Source: Vespa crabro
Taxonomy: Eukaryota; Arthropoda; Insecta; Hymenoptera; Vespidae
Length of the DNA stretch: 64,000 bases
Direction: 5' to 3'
Assembly: GCF_910589235.1 (NCBI RefSeq)
Contig: NC_060956.1
Location: 10,263,999 to 10,327,998 of the forward strand
The position numbers and the translations under genes are program-made. Within the stretch, counting starts at the first letter, position 1, and the number at the start of each line of letters is the position of its first letter. Below the pieces are notes generated by a model that saw only the letters and a list, made by a program, of their open reading frames with translations, did not search any database and was not told where the DNA came from. Below, one piece after another: positions 1 through 11,345 of the stretch.

Positions 1-947
1 AGCACTGAATGAGAGCTTATTCCATTTCTCCATGAGAGCATTTTTCAAATTTTCTTTACAAGAAATTTTGTATTTTCTAATTTTACGTTACAATCCCATA
101 AGTATTCTATTGGATTAAGATCTGAAGACTAGGCAGAAGTTTTTATATATGCTGTGTGTTATATAATATCCACATTCTCGTATTATAGGCAGTATGCTTT
201 GAATCATTGTCTTGAATAAAAATAAAATTATCCTTTGTGCCCATTTTTTCTGCACCAAAAATAAAAGAGTGTTTTAAAATGTCAATGTAAACCCTGTGAT
301 TCATTAGTCCATGAATAAATTTTAATATACCAACACCAGCAGTACTCATGTTTATAACATTCTTCATATATAGTCTCGAATTAGTATAGAACTTCCACCG
401 TGTTTCACTGTAGGTTGTAAGTTTTTTAGTTTTAGTTCTTTATTTTTTTTCTTCCAAATAGTACCGTGTCCATTAGACCCGAAAATATTAAATTTACTCT
501 CGTTTCTAAAAATCACTCTATTACAGTAGTCCATTGGTATGCTATTATTATTATTTAGACATTGCAATCTTTTCCTATTCACTTCACTTACAAAATATTT
601 TTTACGAGCTACTTGACCGTGTGATACCTTTGACTTCGTATAAAGTTACGCATAGTGCTACCAGATACATCAATATCTAAATTATATTTAAGATGTTTAA
701 GTATTTCTATAGCATTTATTTTTGGATTTTGCTTTATTATTCTAATAACAACTCGTCCAATATATTAATTGTTTTTCCCGGGGACGTCCACTTCTCGAAT
801 TATTTTGCAATCTCTTTCAATCTGTATCTATCTTTGTATGGTAGATCGAAGTCTATTTATAATCTACGAAATTTCTAATATACCTTTAAATTGATTAATA
901 ATAATTTTTTTTTCTTCTATCGTAGTTTCCGTACGTTTCCGTCCCAT
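1..947 (-). pseudogene. Tc1-like transposase, broken
   Basis: Reading leftward from ATG 947-945, the frame opens MGRKRTETTIEEKK, the usual start of a Tc1-like transposase. Next come helix-turn-helix material, a GRPR motif (SGRPRE, near 800-780) and the stretch VARKKYFVSEVNRKR. The catalytic core follows: VIFRNESKFNIF near 520-485, TVKHGG near 400, FIQDNDSKHTA near 235-200, and SSDLNPIEYLWD near 133-95. The family is a DDE/D cut-and-paste enzyme acting on its own terminal repeats. Here the first catalytic Asp (normally in a DES context) reads Asn. The parts lie in different frames, with breaks around 870, 620, 365 and 140 and a stop after VKKI. It therefore cannot make an active enzyme. The C-terminal end is beyond base 1. 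Confidence 0.85.
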
Positions 948-1115
948 TTTACAATAATAATTTTTAATAATACAAAGTTTTTAACTCTGCAGACGTTAAT
1001 AATGTTTTAAAACAGATTGACAATAAATAATGTAATGTGTTTTCGTTATAAACTCTCTTGTAAACAACTCGAAGTAAAAACTGTACGAATACTTATTACT
1101 AATTTTGTAAATTAT
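1..1115 (-). mobile_element. Tc1/mariner-superfamily DNA transposon, decayed, cut by the window edge
   Basis: The transposase pseudogene at 1-947 marks this as a Tc1-like element. The non-coding stretch 948-1115 lies on its 5' side. On the minus strand, 1094-1081 reads AAGTATTCGTACAG; from memory, similar strings occur near the inner end of some hymenopteran Tc1-like terminal repeats, so the element's outer end may lie near 1110. The partner terminus would be left of base 1, so the inverted repeat and the TA target duplication cannot be tested here. The superfamily call is firm; the right boundary is a guess. Confidence 0.7.
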
Positions 1116-1321
1116 ACAAACAACTAATTTTTTTGGATTATATCCACTCTAGAAAATATGGTATGTATCATTGTTTATAAAAAATTACATATATATGTAC
1201 ATACATGTATGTATATTATATATTTACAATATATTTCAATAAATCGTAAGAATAAAAATACGTAAAAGATAGCAATTTTTCAACGATTATACGAGCATAT
1301 GTATACAAGAGAATTCGATAA
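1116..1321. other. AT-rich spacer
   Basis: AT-rich DNA with short TA/TG runs. No gene seen. Confidence 0.5.
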
Positions 1322-1440
1322 TATAAAAATAAAAAATAAGCGATAAAGTGTGTGTTTGCGTATGTATTTATGCGTGTATATATATATTATATATACATAA
1401 ATACATTTTATCGCTTATTTTTATTATTTTCTATTTTTAT
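1322..1440. repeat. Imperfect nested inverted repeat (hairpin-forming)
   Basis: The outer left arm ends AAGCGATAAA at 1338-1347, and its complement TTTATCGCTT lies at 1407-1416. The A/T-rich flanks beyond also pair for roughly 15 more bases. Inside, GTATTTATG (1364-1372) pairs with CATAAATAC (1396-1404). A bulge of about 14 bases on the left side separates the two stems, and the loop is a TA run. This could be a small MITE-like relic or simply a palindrome. There are no recognised terminal motifs. Confidence 0.55.
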
Positions 1441-1480
1441 ATATATATTATTTTATTTTATTTTTTTTATAATATATATA

Positions 1481-1525
1481 GAGAGAGGAAAGGAGCGGGA
1501 AGGAGAGAGAGAGGGGGGGGTGGGA
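1481..1525. repeat. (GA)n purine tract
   Basis: Impure GA/GGA tract ending in a G run. The short open frames that cross it are simple-sequence translations. Confidence 0.85.
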
Positions 1526-2767
1526 GTTGGTAAGAGTCGGATAAGAGAAAGGCAAAGAGTGAAACAACGGTAAGATAAAGGAAATGAACTGACTAAGGAT
1601 CAAGCCCGTTAAAGCGCGTCAAATCCCAAGTTCATTGTGAATATCTCGACTTCGGTCACGGTACGGTGCCACGTAGTGGTAATCGTGAACGTGACCACGC
1701 CTTGTCCACGTTTGCCTTCCAACTTTTGAAGTGCGTTGTACACATCGCCGCATCGTTGTTACTTCCGTCGATAATGTACATACACACATATATCTAAATA
1801 CACACACGCATGCACACCCGGAGCATATTTTACAGAACAAATTCCTTTTAAATAATCTTGTTTTTAACAATTTAACAAAAATTGTAAATAACTTCGGTTA
1901 AGATAAGCCGTTTATTAGTGTAATTGAACAAAATATAAGTATCATATATTTAAAGAAAATAAAATTAAATAATTTTCTTAATGTATTAAAGTCTATTCAC
2001 CTTAAATAGACGAGAAACATGGAGTGAAAGTATATAAAGTATAATAAATTCATTTGTTTCAATCAAGCGTAATATTAATTGCAATCACTGGAAAATTTGA
2101 CTTCAATAATTTTCATTGAATATTAAATAATAAGAAAAATTTATAATTGAATTTCTTTTTCCTTATTGATTTTTAAAATAAAGAAAAAGAAAGAAAAAAG
2201 AAATACTGAGATATAATTTCATCCAATTAAACTTTTTAAAGTTTAATCACACATAATATTACCTTCGATAATTTTTATTTTTTAATGAATGTTTCACTCA
2301 AAAGAATTTTTTCAACACATACTAAAAAAGGAAATAGAAAATAATGAAGTTTTCTCGACATAGTAAATATTGACTTACCTTGTATATATTACTGTACACG
2401 TTGTTCATACAAATCGTTGTTACCTCGGATAACAGGCAAATTAAATGTAACTGAAAACTCTGGCCTCGCCTCAGCTCGCCTCCAATATTCGATCGCCATT
2501 TGATCGGTACAGATAAGCATATGTACGGGCTTTAAACGAGTTGCTTAAACGACTGATCTCCGTTTCCGTTCTAGTTTGAGACTTATTAGAAAATTGCCGC
2601 AAGTTCGTTCTTATCTTGTACATTCAACCAAGTTAACATGATAGCGCGAAAAATAGTGTCAGTAAGGTATAAGTATAAACAAATTAGAATGCATCGAAAC
2701 AAACAATAAAGAAGATGCATCAAATTTTAAATTCGTTACGTTATCTCTGATATGTCTGATAACATAT
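1526..2767. other. Intergenic or intronic DNA with two CpG-richer patches
   Basis: Two patches, about 1590-1790 and 2400-2640, are richer in G+C and CpG than the surrounding DNA and lack simple repeats. In the first, GGTCACG and CGTGACC form a short inverted pair. Neither patch has an open frame with convincing splice sites. They could be conserved regulatory DNA. The remainder (1800-2400) is AT-rich with nothing recognisable. Confidence 0.4.
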
Positions 2768-2771
2768 AGAA

Positions 2772-2845
<74 letters not shown>

Positions 2846-2849
2846 AGAT
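2768..2849. repeat. (GA)n/(GAAA)n microsatellite
   Basis: About 80 bp of GAAAGA grading into pure GA. Confidence 0.9.
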
Positions 2850-3097
2850 AAAATGATATCATCGGAGTCATAGCAATTTTATTTCATCGACGACGGTGTT
2901 GCCAATCACGAATTTACGGAATAATACGATGATATCCATCGACGAAGAACGATGACCGTTATGGCATTAAATATTGATGTAACATGTCAACTAGAGAGAA
3001 TCACTCTTACTCACAAAGTCCCAATAACTCAAATTCGAACTCCGGTGTGACTCATTTCTCGTATTGTTTCTTACACTCATAGAGATTTATTCTTACC
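2850..3097. other. Unique spacer between purine tracts
   Basis: Moderately CpG-containing sequence with no coding or RNA signal seen. Confidence 0.5.
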
Positions 3098-3217
3098 GAG
3101 AAAGAGAGAAAGAGAGAAAGAAAGAAAGAAAGAAAGGAGGAAAGAAAGAAAAAAGAAAGAAAGAAAGAAAGAAAGAAAGAAAAAAGAAAGAAAGAAAGAA
3201 AAAAGAAAGAAAGAAAT

Positions 3218-3269
<52 letters not shown>
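3098..3269. repeat. (GAAA)n with terminal (GA)n
   Basis: About 170 bp of almost pure purine, mostly the GAAA tetranucleotide ending in about 25 bp of GA. The Ser/Phe/Leu-rich minus-strand frame across it is an artefact. Confidence 0.9.
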
Positions 3270-3270
<1 letters not shown>

Positions 3271-3636
3271 ACTAGCGAGAGATGACACTATTACTAACTA
3301 TGATAACTCTGATAATCTCTAAAGGAAATAGCAATTTAAATAGAAATTAGACAGAGAAGCTTCAACATTACACGATCTTTTTAATAATTTAATAATTTTC
3401 TCATATTTATTTTTCACATTTTCTTTAACGAAATTTATTGAATCGTCGAAGAAAAGTCACGTTCTTTAGTATTACGATATCAAAGTTTTTTTTTCTGCAT
3501 GAGTTTTCACTTGAGAGATCCAAGGTCTGACATCAAAGAAAAATTCGATTCTGATCACGTAAAAGTACACATACCCTATATGGATATCTACGTCGATCTG
3601 CCGCATAAGACGAAACAGTGGCGTCTTGATAATACT
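3270..3636. other. AT-rich spacer
   Basis: Nothing recognisable. A 100-codon open frame on the + strand begins at 3499, but it ends in a CA microsatellite and has no known motif, so it was not called. Confidence 0.45.
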
Positions 3637-3680
3637 GTAATATTTGCAGAATATATATACATGTATACTGCAAATATTAC
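3637..3680. repeat. Perfect 13-bp stem-loop
   Basis: GTAATATTTGCAG (3637-3649) and CTGCAAATATTAC (3668-3680) are exact reverse complements around an 18-base loop that contains the smaller palindrome TATACATGTATA. Confidence 0.85.
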
Positions 3681-3703
3681 ACACACACACACACACACAC
3701 ACT
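3680..3703. repeat. (AC)n microsatellite
   Basis: About 11 AC units abutting the right arm of the preceding stem-loop. Confidence 0.85.
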
Positions 3704-5600
3704 ACGTATCACGGTTCAAATACATCTTCATAATGGAAATTGCAAAATATAAACGGGTTATGAATATTATATACGTATATATGTATATTGTATATACATA
3801 ATATATATAAGATTACAAATTTAAACAATTTTCAGTAATTAAAACTTTTCATTTCGAAAACCCTATTTTCTCCCCTTTAAAAAGTTTACAAAACTATTTT
3901 ACATGTATCTATACATATATATACATATATATTCGAAACTGAATTATTTTTATGAAATTTTCTGATTCTTATATGTCTACATTGTTCCTTATAGATAGAA
4001 AACATTTCAGATATATTTTCACTAATTATCTTCAACTCTAATAAATTTTCATGTTAATGATTTTGTCTTGTGGGTTCATATTGTACAGGAAAGAAAACAA
4101 AATAAAAAGAAACAAGAAAATGTATAGACTTCGTTCCCTGGGGCGCATTTTAAGCACAAAAGGAAGCGTAAAATCGGCCAACCGTATCATGCACGCAGTT
4201 TCACATCGACAGGTGAAGCCCTGTTTCCCAAGTTCATTGTAACTTTAGTTATGACGTGCATTGGCCCCTCGAGTTTGCTCTTTCGACTGTTCAAAAATGT
4301 TTCCTTATTCCGTTAAACTTTACATTTCTATTCACTTGCAATTTATTTCATGATAAATAGCTGTAATATATCATTTGAATCATTTTTTATAACAGGCAAA
4401 TGTATATATAACATATATTGATTTCAAATGTAATTATTTCATAACTTTATAAAATATCAATATTCGTAGAAAATAACTGTTTAAACATAATACAATTTCG
4501 AATATTTCCTCGACCGATATTTTACTCGAATTAGAAACACGAATGTGAGAAATCTCTGGAAAATGGAACACAATTATCCAAACGTAGAAGGAAACATCAT
4601 ATATTTTAATTTGATTTACTATCTCGTGCTACAGATAGTAAATCTGTAAATGCACAGATATATTAATACAGCTATTTTTATCTCTATCAATTTCATCTAA
4701 ATGAATAATATGAATAGTATGAGTCAGAGGATTGTTTTTTCCGTTCAGAGGAAGATTACTATTCACTATTACATATAAAATAAATGATCCATTAACCATG
4801 AAGGTTTATATCGTAGTTTTATTACTTGACCTTGATGAGGAAAGAGAAGAAAAACCATCGAGAAAACAGAAGTGTCTCATGATTTTTCATTTTCGAAAAA
4901 GTTTCATCGAAGTGGGTTAATGGGGATGATCGTTTGAGTGGCGAAAAAACAAATAATTGCTCGAAAGTAAAATACATTCGTCGACGATTTAAAGAAAAAT
5001 AGAGAAAGAATGTACCAGAAATACGAGCTAGCATCGATCAAAACTCTAACCATATATCCGGGTTAATGCGTCTTTGGAAAACGCTGGCGTTGCTTCTGCA
5101 CCAAAGCGTACAAATGACCTAATTGGAAGCCATTGGCTATAGTAAGAGCGTGTGACGTGAATGACAGCAGAAAGAGATACGTTCGTTTCTACAAACGAAC
5201 TTAAATATTTTTCCTATCATATGTTACAAAATAATCAATAAAAAATATTACACGATTCATTATCTTGTACATCTGTATATAAAATTAAATTCGATTCTAC
5301 GAAAATAATTCTTTTCTCGGTATACTTAGAAGGAAACTTGAACCGTTATTTTTATCGTCTTGTACACGTGAACTCTCTTAAAGAAGTACCGCAAAATAAA
5401 TTTTTTTTCTCTCTTTCACGAGAAGGAAGATGTTATTTATAAAGCTTCTTGTTCACAAATCGTATACGTTAAATCCGAACACATTTTATTGAAAACCCCT
5501 TACGAATATGAGTTAACTTTAATTATAGTTAATCATAGTCAAAGATAATAAAAGGTTGATAGGATCATGAACGTTTTTGGCAAGTAATACACTTAAAATT

Positions 5601-5605
<5 letters not shown>
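3704..5605. other. Gene-free stretch with two CpG-richer patches
   Basis: Mostly AT-rich. Patches at about 4130-4280 and 5040-5180 are non-repetitive and CpG-containing, with no supported exon. They may be regulatory. 4280-5040 and 5180-5600 show nothing recognisable. Confidence 0.4.

Positions 5606-5660
<55 letters not shown>
5606..5660. repeat. (CT)n microsatellite
   Basis: About 27 uninterrupted CT units. It lies in opposite orientation to the GA tract at 5868-5940. Confidence 0.9.
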
Positions 5661-5663
<3 letters not shown>

Positions 5664-5867
5664 CCCTCTTTCTCTTTCTCATCACGTGTGATCCTTGAGG
5701 TAGCTTAAGTAATCGATTAATTTCAAGTTTGGTGAGCAGGAATGTGGTCCAAGCGCATTTGGCTTTCATTTTATTCATCGTCACGACGATCGTCCATGAA
5801 AGTTGGATATCTTATGAAACGTGCAACTACGAACGCATCCTTCATGATAATACGACGTAAACATGAA

Positions 5868-5940
5868 AAGAAAAGAGAGAGAAAGAGAGGAGGAGGGTGG
5901 GAGGGAGGGAGGGAGAGAGAGAGAGAGAGAGAGAGAGAAA
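5868..5940. repeat. (GA)n/(GGGA)n microsatellite
   Basis: Purine tract with a central GGGA stretch. Confidence 0.9.
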
Positions 5941-6042
5941 TAAAACTATTCATTCAATTTTCTCTTTTTTCTGAATGCATCATCGCGTTTAGAATCGGTG
6001 AAGTTCTCTTCCTTGATTATCTTTTTTTATATTAAAGATCGA

Positions 6043-6440
6043 GATAACGATACTATCAGTAGACATGAGGATTTTCGAGTTAGATAAGCGTATAAATAAT
6101 ATATCTATGGGAACTTTAGAAAATTATAGAATATATTGTAATATATATAAATTATAAATGAAAAAATTAATAACAAAAAAATGTACAATAATACGATTAC
6201 GATAACGACTTTATCGACAGATGTAAGAATCTTATGTCTAGATAAAAGTATACGTAATATTCATTATATCCGTAGAAATGTTAGAAAATTATGATAATGG
6301 TACAAAAAAATTATTACTAATAAGATTAAGATAAATAGTTTTAACTAATAAATTTTCAGATAAAGATATAAATATTTATTATAGTTATAAAACATTTGAA
6401 ATTTATCAGCTATAAATTTACCAATTTAAAAATTAAGACA
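6043..6440. repeat. Old tandem duplication, about three diverged copies
   Basis: GATAACGA at 6043 and at 6201 each begin a similar segment. The segments share TTAGAAAATTAT and related AT-rich words in the same order at an offset of about 158 bp. A third, more diverged copy starts near 6330 (GATAAATAG). There is no coding potential. This looks like a decayed satellite-like or duplicated segment. Confidence 0.5.
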
Positions 6441-7413
6441 AACAAAAAATTGAATGCACTAATACAAAGCAAAAAAGTATTGTTTAAAAATAATATACTT
6501 TCAGTTGCAAGATAGAAAAGTAATAATGACAAGCTGCTAAGGCACGACGTGTTCAAATCGATTCTTCTTCGCTATGGAAGAAATACTGGTTAAAAATAAA
6601 CCATTATACAAATGATGGAATATAATATCGCAAGGATGATTCCGTTAAAGTCGGCATTCGCGATGTAGCATGATGATGTTATTTCTCGTGACATTTAATA
6701 AACCGCAACGTGGCTCATATCGTCGTATCCATTAAAACTGTCCTTTTCGGCGTATATTTACAATTAATTTTACAAAAAGGTCTATCGATCTAGCCCAATT
6801 ATCATCAACTCTAATAAAATATATATTCAATCGACTATTGTATTTGTCGAACTAATCAACGTTGTTATTGTTGTATCATCTCAGCATACGTTACAATGTC
6901 TCACTTATCTTAGAGAAGGGAAGAGAGGGCGTCTGGTCTACTCTAACAATAATTAATAATGCAAAGGGTAATAAATTAATAATGATAGGTATATAAAGTA
7001 TCAAGGTACTCTCACGAGTATCTCACATTTTACGTTACCATGTCTCTCTGAATTCTAATTTCGTTAAAAAAAGAAAACAAAAGAAGAAACTTTTAATGTT
7101 ACCACGACAACAATGATAATTTAAAAGGTAACTATAACGAGTTACACGCCGCTACAGAATCGTTTGAGAATGGGAATAAATGTTTCTTGTGCTTTCTCTA
7201 AAAAGAACTAACTTTTTATTCTAATTATATATTTGTCTGCTATATAAATTTCTAATTATATATTTATCTACTATATAAACATATATATATATAAGTATAA
7301 AAGCACATGTAATTGAGATATTCAATGTTCCACTAGACTCTTTCGAAAACGAGTTATTCATGAATGAACGTACTAACTCGTATCTTTATTTCATTGAAAG
7401 CGAATAAATGTTG

Positions 7414-7416
<3 letters not shown>
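6441..7416. other. AT-rich gene-free stretch
   Basis: A weak CpG-richer patch lies at about 6540-6730. No exon or RNA gene seen. Confidence 0.5.

Positions 7417-7503
<87 letters not shown>
7417..7503. repeat. (GA)n microsatellite
   Basis: About 87 bp, nearly pure GA with two GAAAGA interruptions. Confidence 0.92.
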
Positions 7504-7506
<3 letters not shown>

Positions 7507-8070
7507 GGCTTGATAAATAGGATGAATTAATAACAACATGAGATGAAGGACGATATTCAAGGAAAATTTCAATATCAAATGGATACTATTCAATTATACT
7601 ATACAAGATCATATTTATCTTAGTGATGTCATTCTCATACCATCATGATTATAATAATCACACGCACACACGATGCGTGTCATATCATGATCATCACTAT
7701 TGGAATCAACGTACAAGATTTGTAAGTATATGCATCATTATCTTTCCTTCGTTGATTTACGATAGATAGTAATCTGTACAAAAAAAATTATGACTTTTTT
7801 CATTTAAAATAATCGAACCATTGAAACTTCGGTTGTATCCGAGGAAACATGATCGTCTACATACGTCTATTGACGAGAGAAACCGTGAATTACATTTTTT
7901 TTTGCATAAGACTAAATCTCGTTGTGATATCGAATAAATTGTCAGATCTTAACGGTATTTAACGGATATACGTTTGTTGTATTATTACGAACGGATCTAC
8001 CTGCGGTCAAGGAAGTAAAGAAAGGATGAGAAAACGAAGCGAGCAAACTTGCACGATACATGGAAGGGTA
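7504..8070. other. Gene-free spacer
   Basis: Non-repetitive AT-rich DNA. Nothing recognised. Confidence 0.5.
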
Positions 8071-8124
8071 ACGAACGAACGAACGAACGAACGAACGAAC
8101 GAACGAACGAACGAACGAACGAAC
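8071..8124. repeat. (ACGA)n tetranucleotide microsatellite
   Basis: Thirteen and a half perfect ACGA units, the only long CpG-containing microsatellite in the window. The RSFVRSFV- and NERTNERT-type frames across it are artefacts. Confidence 0.95.
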
Positions 8125-8398
8125 TATCGAACGGGGTGCCATAAAACAACTAATACGATTACCTTAATGGAGATGGACGGTAGAAGTTGGAAACAATCGG
8201 ATAAATAGACGGAAATTCAACGAAATTATAGAAAAAGAAAAATAAGAAGAGATTATTGAATTGTTTGCAATAAAAGATTCTATTGAAAGCGTATCTATTC
8301 GAGCGTGGAAATACATATTCGATTTCGAATTCGATATCTCATCTCGACTCATCATTGTAATTATTTAACTGATAACAAAATAATGAATCTCTCATGAC

Positions 8399-8401
<3 letters not shown>

Positions 8402-8446
<45 letters not shown>
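8402..8446. repeat. (TA)n microsatellite
   Basis: 22 TA units, uninterrupted. Confidence 0.95.
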
Positions 8447-8450
<4 letters not shown>

Positions 8451-9489
8451 GTATGTTATAGTAAGTTCTAATAATTCATGAGTCATATAATTTATATATG
8501 ATTAGTTAAAGATATGTAAATAATAATTCCTAAGTCATGCCACTGTACTAATTTAATTTTTACAATAATAAAATAAAGTTATTATAAATAATTATAACCG
8601 ATTTATGATAAGCTAAATTACATGGAAATTAATGCGTCTAATATTTAAAATTTGACTGTCTAATTTACTTCTTATAATAATTACAACATATACTTTTAAT
8701 ATATTACAAATGAGAAACGAGAAATCTTGTTTAATAATCCTGCATAAATATGCGGGAATATGCATATTTATTTAAAAATTGCGAGGTAATGGTTACTTTT
8801 ATTACAGTAGGAAGTACGTGATATCTGAAAATTTATATGATAAATAAAATATATTTATTGCTATAATAATAAATCATTGAAAAATGCCTGTCTCAGTACG
8901 TTTTCCATACAATTTTATCCCATCTTCAATGTGTTAAGATAATTGCTAAATATATTCTATGAAAAATCTACTTTCATGAAAATATAAAAATGTAAAATAA
9001 AATTGTACAGTTAGATTATTGCCAATAACGTAAATTGATGAAAACATAACATTGATTATCTCTGCAATGTTTATTATCAAGTACGAAATAAGATATTATT
9101 TATACAATTCTTTTATCTATACATTTTGATTCTTCCTTCACTTTGATATATCTGTATATAATATTAGATATCCTATACATTTAATAAAAAAAATTGATGA
9201 ATCATACACATACAGAGAGAGAGAGAAAACGTAAATCGTGTTACAAAAAAAGAAACGGAAAAAAGCAAAAAAGTAAATAGATATTATGTCGATTGTGATA
9301 ATAAATCTTCGGTGAATGGCGACGATTGGATTCGACGAATCATTCGGTTGGAAACGTAAAGCCTTCTAAGCGTTGAGAAATTCCAAGTAGATTCTCTTCT
9401 CTACCTTAGGTGTGCGTGCATCAATCAAATTTTGTTCCATGGTCCCATTTTTATAGAAGAGAGAGAAGAGATATATACATATATACATA

Positions 9490-9494
<5 letters not shown>
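8447..9494. other. Very AT-rich gene-free stretch
   Basis: A small CpG-richer patch lies at about 9300-9400. Otherwise there is no signal. Confidence 0.5.

Positions 9495-9562
<68 letters not shown>
9495..9562. repeat. Compound (TA)n-(GA)n microsatellite
   Basis: About 20 TA units run directly into about 14 GA units. Confidence 0.92.
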
Positions 9563-9563
<1 letters not shown>

Positions 9564-9682
9564 CTATCATACACACACATAGAGTATACTATACGACACG
9601 ACCCACATTTAGCAGGTAGATAGTAAAAGTCAGAGTTCCTCCTAGTGAAACCTACAATGTACAGTACACAAGCAGCAGTAAA

Positions 9683-9719
9683 TGCGTGCGGCGTGCGTGT
9701 GCATGCGCGCGCGCGCATA
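9683..9719. repeat. (GC/GT) alternating purine-pyrimidine tract
   Basis: GCGTGCGGCGTGCGTGTGCA followed by a pure GC run. Alternating CG/TG of this kind is a textbook candidate for left-handed (Z) DNA, and it is exceptional in this AT-rich background. Confidence 0.8.
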
Positions 9720-10086
9720 CATGTAATCTAGAACGTAGATTTTTTTTCTTTCTTTTCTCTTCTTTTTCTTCAAAGAATCATCTTTATCCTTTTTTCCTTA
9801 TCGTTTTTAACGAGAAAAATTATATGGAATGGAATAATGATATCAGTTTAATGAGCCAAATTCTTGGTTCATTATAATAAACTTTCTAATCGAGGATCAA
9901 GAAGTTTCTATAGTAGCAGAAGCAACCTGTTCGATCGATCGATATGCATTCTTCACAAATGAAAAAAAAAGAGAAGAATAAAATATCATCGATAGAGCTG
10001 ATGAATATTTTAATGTTAATTCGATGGAAAAGAAAGATATTTAAAAACAAGTGCGTCCTCAATCGAGTTTGAATTTATGTATTTCC

Positions 10087-10139
10087 TCTGTCTGTATGTT
10101 GTCTGTCTGTCTGTCTGTCTGCTGTGTGGTGTGTGTGTA
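10087..10139. repeat. (GTCT)n followed by (GT)n
   Basis: About five GTCT units, then about 10 GT units. Confidence 0.88.
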
Positions 10140-10340
10140 TGTACGCGCATACACCCAGTACGGTAGTATATAGTCATTCGTTGTTTTATGCCATTCATAA
10201 GATTTCAAAACATTGAATTGTGGTTAATATAACAATACGTCAGTATATATGAAGTTCCTTTCGTTTTATCGCACGAATCATTGACTTTCTTTTTTATCAT
10301 GACGACGTTCGATCGTTTCTATCGTAATATCGTTAGAGTT

Positions 10341-10344
10341 AAAA

Positions 10345-10376
<32 letters not shown>

Positions 10377-10377
10377 A
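10341..10377. repeat. (GAAA)n microsatellite
   Basis: Nine GAAA units. A short (AATA)n run follows at about 10436-10461. Confidence 0.88.
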
Positions 10378-10479
10378 TTACGAAAGAGTTTTGCACAGAA
10401 TTCGTGACATTCTATTGATCGACGAAAAAGAAAAAATAATAATAAATAAATAAATAAATAATTTTGTTAAAGCTCACCT

Positions 10480-11345
10480 CTAAACAGCAGGAACGAAGTT
10501 AGGCGTGTATGTTCTCTTTCGTCCAATATTAACGACGCAGGAGAAGGATAAAATGAACCGGCCAAATCCCTTCGTTTTCTTCGTCGACGACGAGATGAAG
10601 AAAAGACAAACAACGGTCGTAGGCAGAAAAAAAATGGATGTCGTCCGTCTTTTTCTCCCGAATCGGCGTATGGCCAGGTGTTGAAAAAACGTTAAACTTA
10701 CGAGCGTACACACGGTAAACAAGTCAGCGCGTTCCAATTCCACCGACTGACGAACGCGATACGTCTCCGTCGAAACCGCGAGACGACGCCGTTAGGCGGC
10801 CACTACCCATGCACGCGCGATTTTCAAATAGTCCCACGTTACTCCGCTCTCTTCTCGATATTCGAGAGAGACACTAATCGTTTCTCTCTCTCACTCTCTT
10901 GTTTTCTTTATTCTTTTCTCGTTTCAACTATACATATACTTGTCCAACCTCTTCCTCCTTTTCGATGTCTCTCAGATTCGATATACAATTGAAATGTCTT
11001 CTTTCGTTGAAAATATCAACGTAAAAAGTGATCGTCTTTATTAACGAGAAGAAATGAACCAGAAGTTACACTTACATTTAGACTTTTAAACTCCGTAAAC
11101 ACGTTGGAACTGCTTTCGATGTGTTCTTACGCGCGAGTCAACATGGCCGAATTGGAAAACTCGAGGTTTCTCTTATGACGCAATTGAACGAGCACGTCTC
11201 CCCTCCACTATCCTATCACGAAACGCGCCGCGCACTTTCGTATGCATTTTCTCCGTCAGGCGGCGCCACAGGAGGGGCTATATTTCAGTAGGTATGGCAG
11301 AAAGAGAGAAAAAGAGAGAAAGAGAGAGGGAGATTTTGATTGAAC
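10480..11345. promoter_or_regulatory. CpG-rich island, candidate promoter region
   Basis: This is the longest stretch of elevated G+C and CpG in the left half of the window, and it contains few simple repeats. It lies about 1.6 kb upstream of the GALE start codon. The edge near 11340 is sharp, returning to AT-rich DNA. It contains a minus-strand initiator and splice donor (separate entry). On the + strand it contains CAACATGG at 11141-11148, a good insect start context that opens only an 11-codon frame. It could serve a gene running left, GALE, or both. No open reading frame in it is convincing. Confidence 0.35.
10696..10750 (-). promoter_or_regulatory. Candidate initiator plus short first exon, minus strand
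   Basis: Reading the minus strand, TCAGTC at 10750-10745 matches the arthropod initiator consensus TCAKTY, with +1 at 10748. Forty-seven bases later CTC|GTAAGT (10704-10696) is a strong splice donor. The exon between would be non-coding and CpG-rich. The downstream promoter element position (+28) does not match well. Short exons of this size occur but are not typical, so this is tentative. Confidence 0.2.

Noticed and set aside
3499..3801. 100-codon + frame
   Set aside because: It ends in Thr-His repeats from a CA microsatellite. The first half has no known motif and no clear splice or start context.
6538..6553. TAAGGCACG, resembling the start of miR-124
   Set aside because: The match ends after nine bases and no precursor hairpin is present.
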